Position numbers and translations under genes: made by a program
Origin: Acanthochlamys bracteata
Lineage: Eukaryota; Streptophyta; Magnoliopsida; Pandanales; Velloziaceae
NCBI GenBank assembly: GCA_019914995.1
Contig: CM034127.1
Span: 5,270,001-5,334,000 of the forward strand
DNA: 64,000 nucleotides
Direction: 5' to 3'
The notes under the pieces: generated by a model
Told to the model about the DNA's origin: nothing
Seen by the model: the letters and a program-made list of their open reading frames with translations, nothing else
Database searches by the model: none
Part shown: in pieces, positions 52,301 to 64,000 of the stretch
Numbering within the stretch: the first letter of the stretch is position 1
Layout of the letters: each line of letters opens with the position of its first letter

Positions 52301-54212
52301 GACTAAATATCAAGAAACTTGTAATTGTATAATCATAGCCTTCCAGCAACAATAATAACTAATAATTATACATACACTATGTAAGCATAAATGTTGGTTA
52401 CCAGCTTATTTAAAATACAGTAATCAAAAGAATAAGTCCTGACTACATTACAGGAAATTATAATTCTCTAAGCAAACTTTAGATGTACATTGAAGGGCGA
52501 AAGAAGAACCTATGGTGCATATTCAACAGATTTAACAACTATCTCTAGAGGAATATTTTTAAATGAGAGATTTACAGCAGTGCTACACCATTTGTAGGAG
52601 TTGGGTTAGAACTACGGAACCTCTAAAACTGGGTCCTAGATAAGGCATCTAAAGTTTTACTATGCGCATGTGCTCGAAGTCAATACACATAATACAGAAA
52701 AAGATGAGATGTTTCATAAACTCACTCTATTGAAGCCAGCTATCAGAGATATTGGAACCCATCCCTGGTCATCCATGTTCATCCGCAAGTATGTGTCTCT
52801 GCACAAATTTTCATAGCTGCAGAAGATAAGGTAACAGCAGCTGTAGATAGTTAGTCCTAGAATGCACAACAACAGTGAAGCATAAAACAGTTACTCATAA
52901 AAGAAAAAAGGCATGCATCAAGAACTAAGTTGCAAATGAACTACTTCGTTATACTGAGATGTAGTTCCAAGTGTATTTAAATCACATAATTCCTGCCAAG
53001 AAGTAGTTCATTGTGACTGAATACATGATGTGTACGATAACCCTAAAAGATCAAAAATAGAATATGATTCATGCACAATAAAAATAATAACACACCAAAG
53101 TCAGTTCCACCTGAAATAAAACTCAATCTGCTTGAGCAGCGCAGCAGTAAGTGCAGGATCTGGTGGCAGAAAAAACATTGCCGGGGAACCTGCAGGAGGA
53201 ACATAAGGCATTGCTCCAATAGCATTGGGATGAGCTGAAGGAAGAGGAGCACAATACACTGGAGAAGCCATATCTGAAATTAAAGCAAACAAGACGTCAG
53301 AACAACTAATTTCCTCATGCAATGATAAAATTCATATATACGATAAACTTACCAGGGAATCCCATCAGAGTTCCATAAGGAACAACGAACGGCGGTGTTG
53401 GAAGACCCCGAACCCCTGGCCTAACAAATGGCCTAACCCCACCCCGTGCCTGATGGTGCCCATTCTGCGAAACACCATCTCTGCCATTAAAACTCCGACG
53501 ATGGTTCCACTCAAACATGCCTCTATCCTGACTTCCATAATTAATATAATGAGAACCACTGCCACCATTGCTCCGCCTGCCACCTCCATTACCATATCCT
53601 CTTTGCTGCTCGCTCCCACCGTGGTTCTGATTCAAACCACCAGCCTTTGAGCCATGATCTGAACTGCCACTACTCTTAATATGCGAGTCCCCAGATGAAT
53701 GTTGTTGCTCTGGAGCAGGCTGTTTGGTTCTTACTGCCTGTTGCATCTCAGCCGGGGCCGCACCATTGCTCAAACCAGAGCTTCCATTGATGCCACCCCA
53801 CTTCATTGATTTCTGCCTAACAGGTGATCGATGATTCATATTAACCCTCGACTTCAAGCTATCAGAGTCAGGTCTCCCCGGACACGACGGAATCACAGTC
53901 TTCTAACACCAATCAAACAGAAATTAAGCTAATAATGAGAATGAAATCAACAGAAACAAAATAGCAAGAGAATAGAAGGTGGCATACCGAAACAGTTGAT
54001 GGTGAAGACTTTGGAGAGGTTCTGGTAGACTCTGATAGGGCAGGCCAGATGTGAGCCCCCATAACCGAAACCTCAACGGCGGCAGGAGAGTCGTTAACCG
54101 GGACATTCCATGCCTGACGACGAGCTTTCGCCGGCGAATTATTTCCATCAGCGACGTTAGTAACGCCGTTAGTTGACGGCGGTTGAGGAGCAACGATGTC
54201 GGCTGACGCCAT
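49359..54212 (-). CDS. LARP1C: La-related protein 1 (LARP1B/1C type)
   Basis: Six exons on the - strand (54212-53988, 53902-53353, 53273-53111, 52816-52726, 49833-49762, 49613-49359) encode 451 residues. The N-terminal half is disordered and rich in Ser, Gly, Asn and Pro, with RG/GGG-type stretches (for example QQRGYGNGGGRRSNGGSG). The La motif runs about residues 299-380: ALLKQIEFYFSYENLC, MDDQGWVPISLIAGFNRV, YILDTVRFSKVVEVQ, then RKRNDW. It binds RNA, and LARP1 proteins regulate stability and translation of 5'TOP and other mRNAs in the cytoplasm. No C-terminal DM15 repeats follow, which fits the short Arabidopsis LARP1b/1c rather than LARP1a. Intron 4 (49834-52725) is ~2.9 kb and carries transposon DNA. 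The gene is divergent from the IscA-like gene. Confidence 0.93.
50971..51825. mobile_element. hAT-type element(s) in LARP1 intron 4
   Basis: It begins TAAGGATGGTAATATATG and ends ATTGCCACTCCTA, which inverted reads TAGGAGTGGCAATTTGGG, the same terminus as in the HIPP B intron. Flanks CAAAAGAT and CAAAAAGT could be a diverged 8-base duplication. An internal inverted terminus near 51147-51160 (AATTGCTATCTT) allows two separate copies (50971-51160 and ~51640-51825) around unrelated DNA. No coding sequence. Confidence 0.55.
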
Positions 54213-54520
54213 GGGGCATTCAATCGATCAATCAATCAATAAACCGACAAAATCAGAGATCACTTAACAGAACTAATCGATCAATTCAACAACTGAGACA
54301 AAAAAATTCAGACCGCCGCCGTCAATCGAAGAGAAACATGAACCAAAAAGAGGGGAGATTAATTAAAGTTTCATTGCGATCGATCTGAAAGATGAGCGGC
54401 GGCGGCGGTCAGACGGAAGAGGAGAGAAAGAGAGAAGAGAAAAGGCGTCTCTCGTTCTTCGTCTTTCTCCTCTCTCCTCTCTTTCGTTCTTTCCCGTTCC
54501 CTCGCTTGGCTTTAGTTACG
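54213..54520 (-). promoter_or_regulatory. LARP1 leader and core promoter region
   Basis: On the - strand this is a purine-rich leader (GAGAGAAG repeats, 54415-54500) with GATC/GATT repeats just before the ATG. (GA)n leaders are common in plant housekeeping genes. The transcription start cannot be fixed by reading. Confidence 0.4.
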
Positions 54521-56335
54521 CATTATATACTGGTTTCTGTTTTGCGGGCCTTCATTTATTAATTTTTTTTTCAGTTCGATTGTTAGTATTTACAATTTTA
54601 CACAGGTTTTATTAAAAAAAAACTTTTACGTTGCTGTTTTTACTATTTTTGTGACCTTGCTTTTTTTTCTTTTAAGTTTAAGCTTATGAACTTTCTAAAA
54701 CTGCAATCTTTTTATTTCTTCGATTATCATTTTAGTCGTCAATCGTTAATTAATATGTTCCGCAACAATTTTATTGAGACCCTTCATGGTTATTGAATTG
54801 AAATTATTATTTAATTATTATTAGTACAGTGGTGGTAACACTATAAAACGCCATCCCAAAAATGACGAAATTATTGTAAGTGTGTCAAGAAAGACATCCT
54901 AGCTAAACTTTGATGACTTTTTGGCTATAAGTCACAACTAAGCATATAATAATATAATAAGGTAGAACAAATTGATCTCAAGAGAGAAAATAAATAAAAT
55001 TAAAAAAAAACAAGATTGATTGGGCCTACTGGGCTTTTTGTGAAATCGTTATAGGCTTTCTATGGGCTTCTCATGTAAGCCTAATGTACTACCATCAACA
55101 AATTGACATTCCAACCATAACAAAACTAAAATTCTAATAACAAGCGCAGGGGCATTCGGTGTGTGTTTTTTCCACACTTAAAAATATTTTTTTTTACTAA
55201 AAAGTAATTTTCAGCTCACTTTCAATTATACAAAAGAACACATTCACTTTCCCTTCAATTCTTTTTACAATATAAATACAAAACTAAATTCACTTCTAAC
55301 AACATTATTCACTATCACTCGCTTTTAATAATTCACTTTTTAATAACTCACTCGAATCTAAAAGAACACATTCTTAGAGGCTAGTTTGAAACAGTAGTTT
55401 ATTTTGAGACTTTTTAAAAAATAAATTTAACTTTTTATATTAAAAAATAAATTTATACATATAAATAATTGATAGCATATATATTTAAAATTTTAAATTT
55501 TAAACTTTTTCTTATATATTGTAGAAGATTTATTAGAAATGAAAGTTAAAATGAAAATTTGAAAGCAATGATAAGCACTATCAAATATGTCGTTAATATA
55601 TCGGAGTTCAGGAACTAAGAATGTGATTTAATTAATAAAAAATGAATCTTATAAAACTGAGTTCGATAAAATTAGAAAAAGTAGATTAGATATGAGTTCA
55701 ATGAGTTTGAAATAAATTAAATATAAATCATAAATTTCTAATTAAAATCTAAAATAAAAGTAATTTGTATGATTGAAATGCACCTTTAGAAAATATTTCA
55801 AATGTACTCAATTCTACTTCTTTTTTTTAAATTTTAATTTCGATTACTTTAGATATTTCAGTTACTATTCCAAAATTTATTTAAACTTTTATTTCTAATA
55901 AAATTTTTTCTAAATTCTATTTTATGCATTTCAATTATCAGTCGTAAGTAGACTTTTGAAAGTGTTTATGAAAGAGATTTTTTAAAAAAAATTTTTAAAT
56001 TTATTATTTATAAATATTTAAAAATAAAAAATATAGTATAATTATTTTATAATCTAAGATTCATTCAAATCTTTCAAAATTTTAAAATTTATTTAAACAA
56101 TCATGCATAATTTTTTGTGAGTTCGACAAGCAACTTTCGAGCCGATAAGCAGTCCCAAACTTACCACAGCTCCATTTTTATAGAATTTTAATTTTTACTG
56201 AAGTTTATTTTTACAAAACTTATTTATGTGAAACTCAACTTTTTATGATTGAATCCTTCCTTTTCCTTTCTCTAGATCTTCTATTTATTATTTTTTTTTC
56301 TAGAACACGAGTTTTGTCTGTCTCGAAGGAGAGCA
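54521..56335. other. Intergenic DNA between divergent genes
   Basis: No gene is visible. A/T-rich segments at 55375-55600 and 55960-56160 (the latter with AGTGTTTATGAAAG at its left end and GACAAGCAACTTTCGAG at its right) resemble the dispersed TIR family. The last ~100 bases should hold the leader of the IscA-like gene. Confidence 0.45.
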
Positions 56336-59124
56336 ATGGCATCGAGGCATCTGTTCCGCAGCGCAGTCCCTCTGCTCCGCTCTAAAATCCACCGGAATCA
56401 AATCCTTCCCAATTCCTTCTCCTCCTCTCCTACCGCCACTGCAGACCCTTCTGCTTCCTCTTCCGCAGCCGCCGCTGAGGCTGTGCACTTGACCGACAAT
56501 TGCGTTCGAGTACGCCGCTCTTCTTGATCTCTCCTTCTATATCTCTCTTTCCTGTCCCTCGATCTTGTTTAAGAAGACAACGCGTAAAACTAATTGATTA
56601 AAAGAACGAGAGGATCTTTCTCTATTTTCTCTCCGCCGCGCAGTCCCTCGATTTTGCGTCTAATTAATGACCTTGTGAACATTGAACATTCTAAAGAATG
56701 GTTCTGTCGAACCTTTTTTTCTTCTTCGTGCAGCTTTGTGATTCAAAGAACGGGAGGATCTTTCTTTAGGATTTTAGATATAGGATATCTTTTCTACTAA
56801 CTCCTGATGAGACTCTTTGTTTGTTCTTTTTTGCTTTTAAAGATGTGATAAATTCTAAATTTTGAATTCGGTCAGCGAAAATTTTGGAAATTCTCACTTC
56901 TTCATGGTTTCTCAAGCATCGCATGATGCTAAAGTTGTTATATTTGGGAAGAGAATTGCATGAAGTCTGGTTGCCTATAGACTGCAAGCCTATAGACTGC
57001 AAGCACTTCTACCGTATATTTAAGGATAGACTTCAGCTCTCTAATTTCAGTTCAAGCTCGATAAATACTATTTAAATAAGCTATGGCCAAATTATACTTC
57101 AGAATGATTTTAGAAAGAATGAACATATGTACAAAATTTGTTGTTGAATGAGCGTATATATACCGGATGGATAAACTGTTGGGGATTGGGAATAACGAAT
57201 CAACGTTAAGATTAATCTTAGATTTCAAAATTAGCGTGTAGTAACATTTAAACTTGTCAGGGTATTTGCATGTAGGATGATTTCAACTTTAATTAGAAAA
57301 AGTTCAACAGCAACCAATGACATTATGTTGGGCCTCCTATGTTAGCTCCCAAGGTAAATATTTTCTTTTATTTTTGCTAGTGGATAGTAGCGTTTTATTA
57401 ATTCGCTTATCATCATAAATTGTTGTATTTGTTACTTCCAGGTAAGGTTTAGACATATAACTCATGGTTTACTTATTAAATGAACGTGTTATGCAAGAGC
57501 AAATCTGATCAATTTAATTCGAATAAATTTTCACTTGCTTAGTTTGTAGAATTCCTTAATGAAACTTGAATTGGATTTATTGATATAGGAGTAGAACATA
57601 CAAGCTAGACAAGATAAAAACCTGCTTTAGAAATCTTGTTACATTTTGAACTTCCATTTATAGACCCAATCATGGGTTTGTAACATGTATTTATGCAGAT
57701 ATGTCTTGCAGAGGCTGAAGGATTTACATGCCACTGCATCAACTGGTGAAAAGATGCTTCGCTTAAGTATAGAAACAGGCGGATGCTCTGGATTCCAGTA
57801 TGTCTTTGGATTAGATGACAAGAGAAATGCTGATGATAGGTTTTCTTCTTAAATCTGTATCTTTGTTTCTGTTTCCTTTTTCTGGTCCTTATATATCTGG
57901 TTTCGCTATCTGATTTATCATGAAACTTATAAGAATTTGTTAGATGCCTTCAGAATTTTTGAAAAAGATGGAGTTAAGCTGGTGGTTGATAATGTGTCAT
58001 ACGACTTTGTGAAAGGAGCAACTGTTGATTATGTTGAAGAATTGATTCGGTCTGCTTTTCAGGTGCACGCATTATTAATTTTTAGAATTGTATGGCCTAG
58101 GGTCACTTTTCTGAGTGTTCAAGTTGTTTCTATAGATTTCCATGTATTTTTATTTGGCTATCTCAAGATGCATATGTATGAAGCATCATTTTGTTTCTTC
58201 TTTGTACAGGCATTTTAGTCGGAATGAATTTTCATTTCCCTAAAAGAAAGTTGCATGGTTTGAAGATCTTTAACTTGGTCCTGCCTATTTCTGCTAATGT
58301 TTGATTGTTGGCTTTATTTGACCACCTCAACATGATTCTTTACAAGATCGATCCAGTTATCATAATATTTATTTTATTTCCCCATCTCTTCGTAGGTAGG
58401 ATTGGCATCTGGTTAAGATAGAAACTTTGCCAGGTATGCATAAGACAATGGCTTTGAAACTTGATGAAGTGTTAAGTGATCTCCTGACCTTGTTATAGCA
58501 ATTCTACTAGAAATCAAAGCTCATTTTGATTTTTTCACATGTATCTTTGCCCCCAAAAGTTACACTAATCTAGGACATGACTGGAAGCAGTATTTTCTTT
58601 ATCGAAATTGTCTCTTTCCATTAATCTATACTATGCGAATATGCATTCTCAGAAGCATTTCACATTGTTAGAAGTTTATGGTAATTTTAGTATAGCATGT
58701 CTGTTTGTATCACGCTACAGGAGCTTGTCCTGTAATTGTACATTTGCTGATTTCTCTTGCATCAGAATAAATAAATGATTAGCTTCCATACAGTTGAATG
58801 TTGGAGTTATATAATTTTGGTTGGTAATTATTAGCAGTTATGGCTGTGAACTATGTTATTTTTCTACTCTATTATTTTTCTACTTTGATTGACCTTTGCA
58901 GCAAATGGGGTTTACAGCTTGTCGAAACAATGTTTGAAGCCAGTGAAAACTCAGGATTCACCTCATGACTGACTTTTTATAACATCAATTCCTATCAACT
59001 TCAAATAACAATGGTTACTTGTGTTTTGTGCATATACTTACAAATGGATCATCACGTGCAGGTAGTAACGAATCCAAGTGCGGTTGGTGGCTGCAGCTGT
59101 AAGAGCTCTTTCATGGTCAAGTAG
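56336..59124 (+). CDS. ISCA2: Iron-sulfur assembly protein IscA-like 2, mitochondrial
   Basis: Four exons (56336-56509, 57712-57839, 57954-58062, 59062-59124) encode 157 residues. The first ~45 residues are rich in Arg, Ser and Ala without acidic residues, a typical mitochondrial presequence. The A-type carrier domain follows: [44 protein letters not shown], and the C-terminal GGCSCKSSF. The three cluster-binding cysteines are Cys83, Cys148 and Cys150. ISCA2 proteins work late in mitochondrial Fe-S assembly, helping deliver [4Fe-4S] clusters to apoproteins (family knowledge). The length matches Arabidopsis At5g03905 (about 158 residues as I recall). Exon 2 ends AT AG|GTTTTC and exon 3 opens after GCCTTCAG, keeping R-I-F-E-K-D in frame; another AG eleven bases upstream would shift the frame. 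Confidence 0.93.
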
Positions 59125-61844
59125 GTTTAGGTGTTGTGCTTTTGTTCCTTGTATAATTTCCAATTTTGTTCCTTTATTCCTTTATGTTTGTTGCAATTAT
59201 TGTAAACCACAATCTAAAGGGTACGCCATAGCTCATTGTGAAACTAATGTGTTAATTTGTTTATTGCCGTGCAATCAAATAAATAGAATCACTGGGATGT
59301 ACCTAATGTTGTTTTCCAGTTCTATCTCTGTAGCGACAGCATCACAAGTTTAGACAAACTTACTGCACTAAATAATTGTTTACATTTGCATATTTGCAGT
59401 TGTTTCTGAGCAATATCAATGAGATTGCAGCTATTTGGCTGAGCTTCTTTATCTTATAAGGATGCCTATGATCCCGAGAATAAGGTCAGAGTATAGAATA
59501 ATTGCGTTTGCCCTTTGAAGGAATGGCTTACTATGCCCTGCAGTCTAACCAAGGTATCTTATCGATTGCCTGAGTACTACTAAATAATATACTGTATATC
59601 AGAGCATATCTCATTTCATCTTTTTCAGCACAATAGAAAAAATAGTAATAATAAAAGTAAACAGAGAAGAGAGCACTTAGAGAGGAAGCCAAATTGCAAA
59701 ATTTGTAGTACTTTTTCTGGTTAAGTAACTGCAAGCAAGTCCCCAGAACCAAGAAACATATTGGGCAGTTGGACGCTTTAAACAACATATGAAAAGGCCT
59801 TCGCTTTGTGTTCAAATTATCTTCTAGTTTAGTCCAGCCATTTGCTTCAGGCACTTCGTCCTTTGTCAATATGGCCAAAAGCATGACAGTACTAAAAATT
59901 ACCAAGAAGTCCACAAGGAAGCTGGTGGCTGTTGGATTTATAATTATGGAACAGTCTATGATAAAATGATAAAATACGTAAACATTGCCTGCTAAAGACT
60001 GAGAAGCAACAGAAAACTTCTCCCAAAATACAAGAATATACAAAGGCGAGAAGCACTGTATAAAATTTTAATGAGCAGAACACTTGACAACCCTAGTCCT
60101 TTTCTTGTTTCAAAATTATGAAACTGCAAGCACACATCAGAATCCAAGTTCTTTGTCTTTTGACGAGGTAGTGAGCTCATTAGATAGATTAGTCCTTGCA
60201 CATGGATTCGCATTTCACTGCAAGAGAAGAATAAAGTGCACCATGATAAGCTTTAAGAAAGATCCAAGAAACCAAGAACGTTGGTAAAACATATCCAAGA
60301 TGCAAACTTCCTCTAAAATCATATGTAACAGTAAATGCTCAAAGTGTTTGATAACAGGTGTCTAGAGAAGCATATATCACAATTATGCTGCCAAAACCAA
60401 AAGATTGGCCAAAATTAAAAATTCATTGCTTCCTTATGAAGAATTCAAGATGTTAAGAGGTTTATCTGATTGATGAAGGTACTTTGATCTTGAAGGCATT
60501 GTTTGCATTAAATATTACAAAGAATTGGTGTTTCATAGTTAACTTGCTATTAAATACCTATCATCAATTATCTATATGTGCATTGCATGTGTTTTCACTG
60601 TCAATGAGAGGGACATGAACAAAGATATATAAGCAATTAAGAAGCTTTCTTTGTCTGTAAGCTTTCCTATAGTGCTGGGTGTAGAGTACTAAGTCCACAC
60701 AGAATTAAAATCATCTTGATTTCCTGTAGCAGTATGCGTTCCTCGCCGTGCATGAGTCTGAAGACTCTGAACCGTAGGTTCGAATTCATGATGACCTGGA
60801 CATGGACTTCATCAAAAAGATCATCTGACGTTTTGCATAAAAGACCTTGGCCTAATATCTTCCGGGCTTTTCTTGGTGCTGAAGTACTAGAAAGGAATGT
60901 ACTTTCTAAGATTTGATATGCTGATCATGTTTAAGTACCCAAAGGAACACTTCTTTCCCAACTTAGGACAGCCTGATATATTCAATAACTGCAGTACCTG
61001 TAAAACAACAGACAATTTTTTATGAAATTTGTTGTTCAAATTATGATGCTTATTAGTATCTAGCAAAGCTGAAATGCTGTTGGCACTAGCGGATCATCAG
61101 CTGTGATATACGTCTTCTGGCCTCTGGTCATGCGAGAATTTTGTTTTGTTCAGGTTCGAGTCTTGAAGCCATTGTTGTTCACTAGTATATTATATTACCA
61201 CATGCAGTTCTGTTCATTAAACATCTACATTTTTTGGTGGCATCACTGCAAAAGAATTGTGAAAAATCTTTGGGGTTAATTTTCAACCTGAAGGTGAACA
61301 TTTCTATAAAAAAAATCATTTTAAACATTTTTTTATAGTTTTTGTAATATTTTAATTTTTATAAATTAACTTTTTATCTAAAAAATTACTTCTTAAATAG
61401 TTCATTAAAAAAAAAAAAGCACACTTCGTCAGGTCGTCTTTAGTCCCCAAAAAATCAAATGTTGACGATACCCTGGAGCAGCAAACTTTATATTTAACCA
61501 TAAAATTGCTGTTTAGGGATATGCCTGTAACCAAATTCCGCATTTAGAGTGCGTCTATTATATCGTAAATGATTCTAATGATTTTTTTTAATTAATAATT
61601 TATTTAATAATTTCGTATATTTAATTTAATAAAATTTACTTTTATTTTATTTTATACTTATATTTAAAGTTTTATTTAAAAAAAATCTCTTTTAAGTAAA
61701 TAGAGACGCCATTATTCTTATCCAGTGCTCATTCTGGAAGACTTTTTCATTTTTTCTTATTATAAAAATCTAGAAGCAGAAAGGGAACGAAGATACATAT
61801 GAACGCTGAACAAAGCTTTCTCTCACCCTGCTGTTCTGCTGATC
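59125..61844. other. Intergenic, no gene recognised
   Basis: The first part is the 3' UTR of the IscA-like gene. Open frames at 60043-59531 (-) and 60716-60916 (+) have no family features. A run near 60730-60830 reads FLAVHESEDSEP ... DDLDMDFIKKII with stops between and might be a coding relic, but I cannot name it. 61300-61700 is A/T-rich. The last ~100 bases are the likely leader of the next gene. Confidence 0.4.
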
Positions 61845-62715
61845 ATGGCGCTTGCTAGGTGTGCTCTCTCCGTTCCATTCTCTCCGTCGAAGCTCTCCAG
61901 CTTCGAGCATCCGGTGCCGCAGCTCGCCGTTCGGCCATTTATAACTCTAGGTCGCTCCGTATCTCAGCCGAGGCTTTCTGTCTCCCGCAAGGTTCTTGTT
62001 CGAGGTATCTGTCATCCAGGCAATTGCTTTCATTGTTCATGATTTCATATTATTCATAATTGTTAATATAAATCTTACCTAACTGGTAACGCATTTTAGT
62101 AGAGAGCTTTCGAAATGAAATCTTGTTGTTGTTATTTGGGCTGTTTAGGTTGCTGCTTGCCTTAGCATTTATTGTTGCTTAGTTGATAGTACTGAAGTTA
62201 GACGTGATTTGGTGTAGCATCTTTATCCAAAAGGAATTGGAATAGGTTCCGGAGATAGTTCATCTAGTTTTAGGTTTTATAACTTGATGGCGGCAAAATT
62301 TTCTGATTATGATCACATAGATGATTTCTTGTGTTAGTTGAAATACTCTGTTGACATTGTATTGGGTAATGAATTTGGAGAAATTATGTGTAATTGCTTG
62401 CTGGAGTTAGTAGCTTAGATTTCCTTTACATATAGGAACACTGACAGATGATAAAATCTCGTTAAAACTTGTAAAATATTTCCTTTTGGAGCTTGTTTCT
62501 TGGAGCATATGTTTGACCGAAAAACTAATAAACTTCTTGAATTGTCACATTGGAATTTCTATGTGCTATGATCTGATGATTGGTTCCTTTGATCAGCAAG
62601 TGCGGAACTGCAGGTATCTGGAATTACTTTAGGGAATGATTCATTTGCAAACATCAAGCATATTCTTCTTCCTGTATCTGATCACAATCCTTATCTCTCA
62701 GAGGGAACTAGACAG
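61845..62715 (+). CDS. Chloroplast universal-stress-like protein, 5' part only
   Basis: Two exons are visible (61845-62004, 62597-62715), joined in frame with phase 1 to give the first 93 residues. Residues 1-53 are rich in Ser, Arg and Val with few acids, like a chloroplast transit peptide. Exon 2 reads SGITLGNDSFANIKHILLPV then SDHNPYLSEGTRQ, which I associate with a plant chloroplast family related to universal stress / adenine nucleotide alpha hydrolase folds (ILLPVSD resembles their first beta strand). The rest should lie beyond the window; no later exon is seen in 62716-64000, so the following intron is at least 1.3 kb. Splice sites are GAG|GTATCT, GATCAG and CAG|GTATCT. The family assignment is moderate; the gene model is better supported than the name. 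Confidence 0.6.
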
Positions 62716-62834
62716 GTATCTGTACCCATTAGTAATTCTTTCAAGTGGTTGTTATGCACAATGGTTAAGTTGTTATGTAGTAAGCATTTGTTCAAAGGTA
62801 GAGACAGGTTGGGTACTTGAATACACAATTTACA

Positions 62835-62857
62835 ATATATATATATATATATATATA
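62835..62857. repeat. (AT)n microsatellite
   Basis: An uninterrupted AT dinucleotide run of about eleven units is followed by an A-run, inside the intron of the universal-stress-like gene. Confidence 0.9.
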
Positions 62858-63559
62858 AAAAAAAAGAAACCAAAATGTAGGGTCATTTATCATGGTTATG
62901 CCAGTAAGTCCAATGAACATAAGAATTGGGATGCAGTTGGTGTAAGGTGCACCAATTTGTGAAAATATTGGACAATAGTTTTCTGCTTAGATTCAGGTAC
63001 TCTTCTGCAGGCTATGTTTATGCATTCGAATGAATGCTGGATGAGGTTGGAAACAGCTGGTTGGCTGCTGACTAGGCTGCATGGCTCAACCTAAGAGAGG
63101 TGTTCTGTTTGGTGACTAATGCCCAGAATTATAGTGAAGGATAAAATTAATTAATGAATCTGTAAGTTTGTTAGCTGCTGAATATCAGATTACAGTAGGA
63201 TCATAAGATCATTAGTTTAGCTTGTAATTATCTCACTGCCACCAGATGAGATGTGTGTGATATGTTCGTAAGGGATAAAAAGTTCTTACAAGGTTAATGG
63301 CCAAGTTTGACGATGTTGGCAACTTGCTATCAAGAAATTAGTTAATTGAAACTATGATTGATTAGTGATTAGCGGACCGTTTTACTCAACAAACAAGTAA
63401 TTGTAAGCGAAGCTAGTTGCGAAAACCAAAATGCAATTAACTTTTGATTCGTGGTGTATTGTTAAGATGTTTTGTGTGTGTCCTTGATCGAGAAGAATAA
63501 ACAACAAGTACAATAAATTAAGCATTTATCCCACTTGTGCAGGGTTGACTATATAAATT

Positions 63560-64000
63560 TTTTTTTCATTCTGTTCGATTATACACCAGATTCAACTAAA
63601 GATTTAATTTCTCTAAATTCATTGCCACCACTCTGTACCAAGTTAATTTTGATCTATTCTTTCTCTTCAAGTGTTCTACTAATATCACATCACTTTTGTG
63701 CGCTACAACATTTTTAAGTCTATCCAAGATATGCTCTGAAAGGCTGAACTTTCTAGGCCTAACTTTCTTAACTTGTCCTCTATTGGTGCTACAGTTGCTT
63801 GTTCGCGTATATTCTTATTTCGTATTTTGTCCATTTTGGATATTCACATATCTATCTTAATATTCTTATTTCACTTTGTTTATCTTATAAGCATCTTTGT
63901 CTTTGATAGCATAGCACTTACTCCTATATAATATTGTAGGCCGAATGGCTGCTTTGTAAATTGATCTTTTAGGTTTAAAGGATTTTCTAATCACATATAA
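63560..64000 (-). mobile_element. RTE-type LINE 3' fragment, antisense
   Basis: On the - strand, 63985-63880 reads IYKAAIRPTILYRSKCYAIK and 63840-63764 reads MDKIRNKNIREQATVAPIED. Both match the end of the reverse-transcriptase ORF of plant RTE-clade LINEs (consensus like RPAMLYGTECWAVK and DKIRNEDIR..VGVAPIEDK). The two blocks are in different frames with stops between, and the RLRWFGHV block expected next is not evident, so the copy is degenerate. The fragment continues beyond the window edge. Assignment of 63560-63763 is by position only. Confidence 0.65.

Noticed and set aside
53365-53650. Open frames on both strands overlapping LARP1 exon 2
   Set aside because: Shadows of the low-complexity Gly/Asn/Ser coding region; the LARP frame is fixed by splice phase and the La motif.
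59531-60287. Overlapping open frames on both strands downstream of the IscA-like gene
   Set aside because: Hydrophobic, low-information frames with no domain and no splice structure; treated as non-coding.
60725-60840. Possible coding relic FLAVHESEDSEP ... DLDMDFIKKII
   Set aside because: Frame is interrupted and I cannot match it to a family; too weak to call a pseudogene.

Overview
The window is nuclear DNA from a flowering plant, most likely a eudicot. It is AT-rich, its protein-coding genes are split by GT-AG introns, the families are plant ones, and the gaps hold small DNA transposons. I see no prokaryotic operon, CRISPR array, rRNA or tRNA gene, and no clearly new biological system.

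Left end (1-12.8 kb). A complete F-box gene of the Arabidopsis At4g35930 (FBS4) type lies on the + strand. A decayed plastid nickel/cobalt (NicO) transporter gene follows. Next is a complete GDSL esterase/lipase gene on the - strand, whose exons interleave with exons of an unrecognised + strand gene.

GDSL cluster (8.3-28.9 kb). Three intact five-exon GDSL esterase genes of the EXL type share one orientation and near-identical exon sizes. A fourth copy (12.8-17 kb) is a wreck, split by a composite repeat insertion. Transposon-rich intergenic DNA surrounds them.

Middle (29-44.7 kb). About 8 kb is gene-poor and contains a Ty1/Copia fossil and several TIR elements. A tandem pair of heavy-metal-associated isoprenylated protein (HIPP) genes follows on the + strand. 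Convergent to them is a mitochondrial-type prostaglandin E synthase 2-like (GST-fold) gene on the - strand.

Right end (44.8-64 kb). AT-rich repeats lead to a complete La-related protein 1 (LARP1C-type) gene on the - strand. Divergent from it is a mitochondrial IscA-like 2 iron-sulfur carrier gene on the + strand. The 5' part of a chloroplast universal-stress-like gene runs off the window, with an antisense RTE-type LINE fragment in its presumed intron.

The genes are not an operon-like pathway. Three themes recur. First, local tandem duplication (GDSL, HIPP). Second, two small TIR transposon families: nDart-like hAT elements beginning TAGRGGTGGCAAA, and AT-rich elements with GCGTTTGG ends. 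Third, decay of duplicated host genes. The mix of LARP1c, FBS4, NicO and HIPP homologues recalls Arabidopsis chromosome 4 (At4g35060-At4g35930); that is from memory and should be tested. All exon coordinates were read by eye from splice consensus, frame and family alignment.
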